A DNA stretch of 64,000 nt. It comes from Edaphochlamys debaryana. Lineage: Eukaryota > Chlorophyta > Chlorophyceae > Chlamydomonadales. Below are positions 62,956 to 64,000 of the stretch, in pieces; within the stretch, counting starts at the first letter, position 1, and each line of letters begins with the position of its first letter. The position numbers and the translations under genes are program-made. Where the stretch lies: contig JAEHOE010000203.1 in the NCBI GenBank assembly GCA_016858145.1, forward strand, positions 91,950 through 155,949, read 5' to 3'. The notes under the pieces were generated by a model. The model did not search any database. It saw nothing but the letters and a program-made list of their open reading frames with translations, and was not told the origin of the DNA.

Positions 62956-64000
62956 TCACATCCCTCCCATGTAGCGCAGCGGGACGACGGCGGCACGCCC
63001 CAGCCGCTTGCCCCAGTGCAGCGCAATGGGGCGCGCGGGCCCCGCGTGGGGCTGCACCTGCGCCCTGGGCGTTGCTGCGGCCGGCGCACCCCGGGCCTTG
63101 CTGCGCGTGGGCTTGGCGCTTCCGCCCGTCTTGATCGGCACCGCGCTCTCGTACGTCTTGGTCAGCGCCTGGCTGATGCGATTGCTGCTGTGGAACGGTG
63201 CCAGCTGTGGCGGGTAGGCCTGAAGGAAGTCCCGCTGCTCCGGGGGGGGAGCGTGGCTGAGAATGTTGCGCAGCAGCACGTGGTACCAGCGAAGCCCGAC
63301 CTGGACGTCGGATTGAGCCCCGTTGTCCCGCTCGAAGTTGATCTTGGTGCCGCGGTTGTTGCAGCGGTGGTCCCGGACCTGCAGGTAGGTGGATCAACCA
63401 GCATCGTTGAGCAACGCAGCTGCACGGGAAGCAGGAATGCAAAGGCCAGCGGCGTGTGTAGTGGCCTGGCCCTGTTGAAAGGCCCTGTTGAATGGCTTAA
63501 ATGGCGTGAATTGATTTGACAGGTGCTGCGCTGCTGCCTCGCCCTCTGACCCCTTCGTCCGTTGACCCTGCCCTGCTGGCGCCGGGTGGTTTTGTTTTCG
63601 CACAGCCACCCCGTTCGGCACCGCAAGGAACGCTACGCGTGACTCGTGAGCGCTGCGTTCATACTGTAATCACTGCACGCGCCGTCCTAACACGTCACAA
63701 GCTTACGTGTCGGCGTGTCAGTCAGTGGTGCGTCGTGGTGCCGAAACGGTGTCATGGAGCCACGCCAAGCTAAGTGCAAGGTAGTTCCGACAAGTTTCCG
63801 CCCAGCTTTTCCGAGGAGGTCTTCTGGACTCGCCAATCTCGCAGTACGCCAACTCGCCCACCCCCCACGCACGCCCCGACACCCCTCGCTGGCACCCTTC
63901 TTACCTGGACGAACCAGTCGGCCTTCAGCAGCTCGTCCGGCGTGAGCCCCAGCGCAGACGCCATGTCTTGCAGGAGGCTGCGCAGGGCCCTACGCTGGCG
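62956..64000 (-). CDS. Unrecognised protein, last two visible exons (partial)
   Basis: Two minus-strand exons are visible: 64000-63905 (open at the window edge, ending GLTPDELLKADWFVQ before GTAAGA) and 63378-62956 (after CCTGCAG, phase 0, ending in RYMGGM and a TGA stop). Joined, they read ...ADWFVQVRDHRCNNRGTK, then QVGLRWYHVLLRNILSHAP, LAPFHSSNRISQALTKTYES, and a basic Ala/Pro-rich tail. The composition and lack of low-complexity bias in the first exon and in the first half of the second support a real protein. I do not recognise the family and assign no function. The intron (63379-63904) has lower GC than the exons. Confidence 0.65.

Overview
The window looks like nuclear DNA of a volvocine green alga (Chlamydomonas-like). 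The signs are very high GC, genes split by many short introns with GTGAG/GTGCG-type donors and CAG acceptors, the pentamer TGTAA (the usual chlorophyte poly(A) signal) downstream of several stop codons, and families typical of these algae: F-box-like/ankyrin proteins, MYND-finger proteins, and L1 retrotransposons with an alanine-rich ORF1. No bacterial features, tRNA, rRNA or CRISPR were seen. All exon maps below were read by eye from splice consensus, reading-frame continuity and family similarity, with no transcript data.

Layout. 1-496 (+): last two exons of a golgin-84/CASP-like tail-anchored Golgi protein. 1277-4467 (+): six-exon ankyrin-repeat protein. 5544-8750 (-): MYND-finger protein, copy 1. 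9875-12853 (-): eleven-exon SET-domain (Rubisco LSMT-like) methyltransferase. 14242-20132 (-): two more MYND-family copies in tandem, A (5') and B (3'), joined in frame by a deletion that removed the MYND finger of A and the promoter of B. 21509-22102 (-): small four-helix membrane protein. 22401-32409 (+): about twenty-exon MSH6-type MutS homologue with a huge disordered N-terminus. 34586-43555 (-): thirteen-exon CDKL-family protein kinase of about 1,999 residues, mostly disordered tail. About 44481-51062 (+): L1-type non-LTR retrotransposon with both ORFs open. 52003-52330 (-): decayed fragment of the small membrane-protein gene. 52670-55860 (+): MYND copy 5, intact. 57627-60944 (+): MYND copy 6, with one frameshift. 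62956-64000 (-): 3' end of an unrecognised gene.

The most distinctive content is the MYND family: five copies in 64 kb, about 1,018 residues when intact. Each has an uncharacterised alanine-rich helical body, one intron at a conserved phase-1 position, and a C-terminal MYND zinc finger. Copies show in-frame fusion, single-base deletions (real decay or homopolymer assembly errors), a shared upstream block (copies 1 and 6) and a shared 3' UTR block (B and 6). Other notable points are an MSH6-like protein whose Phe-X-Glu mismatch wedge reads Phe-Tyr-Asn, a proline-rich minisatellite inside the L1 reverse transcriptase, a giant CDKL kinase ending in a polybasic helix, and a recurrent nonamer RACCCACAT found mostly in introns.
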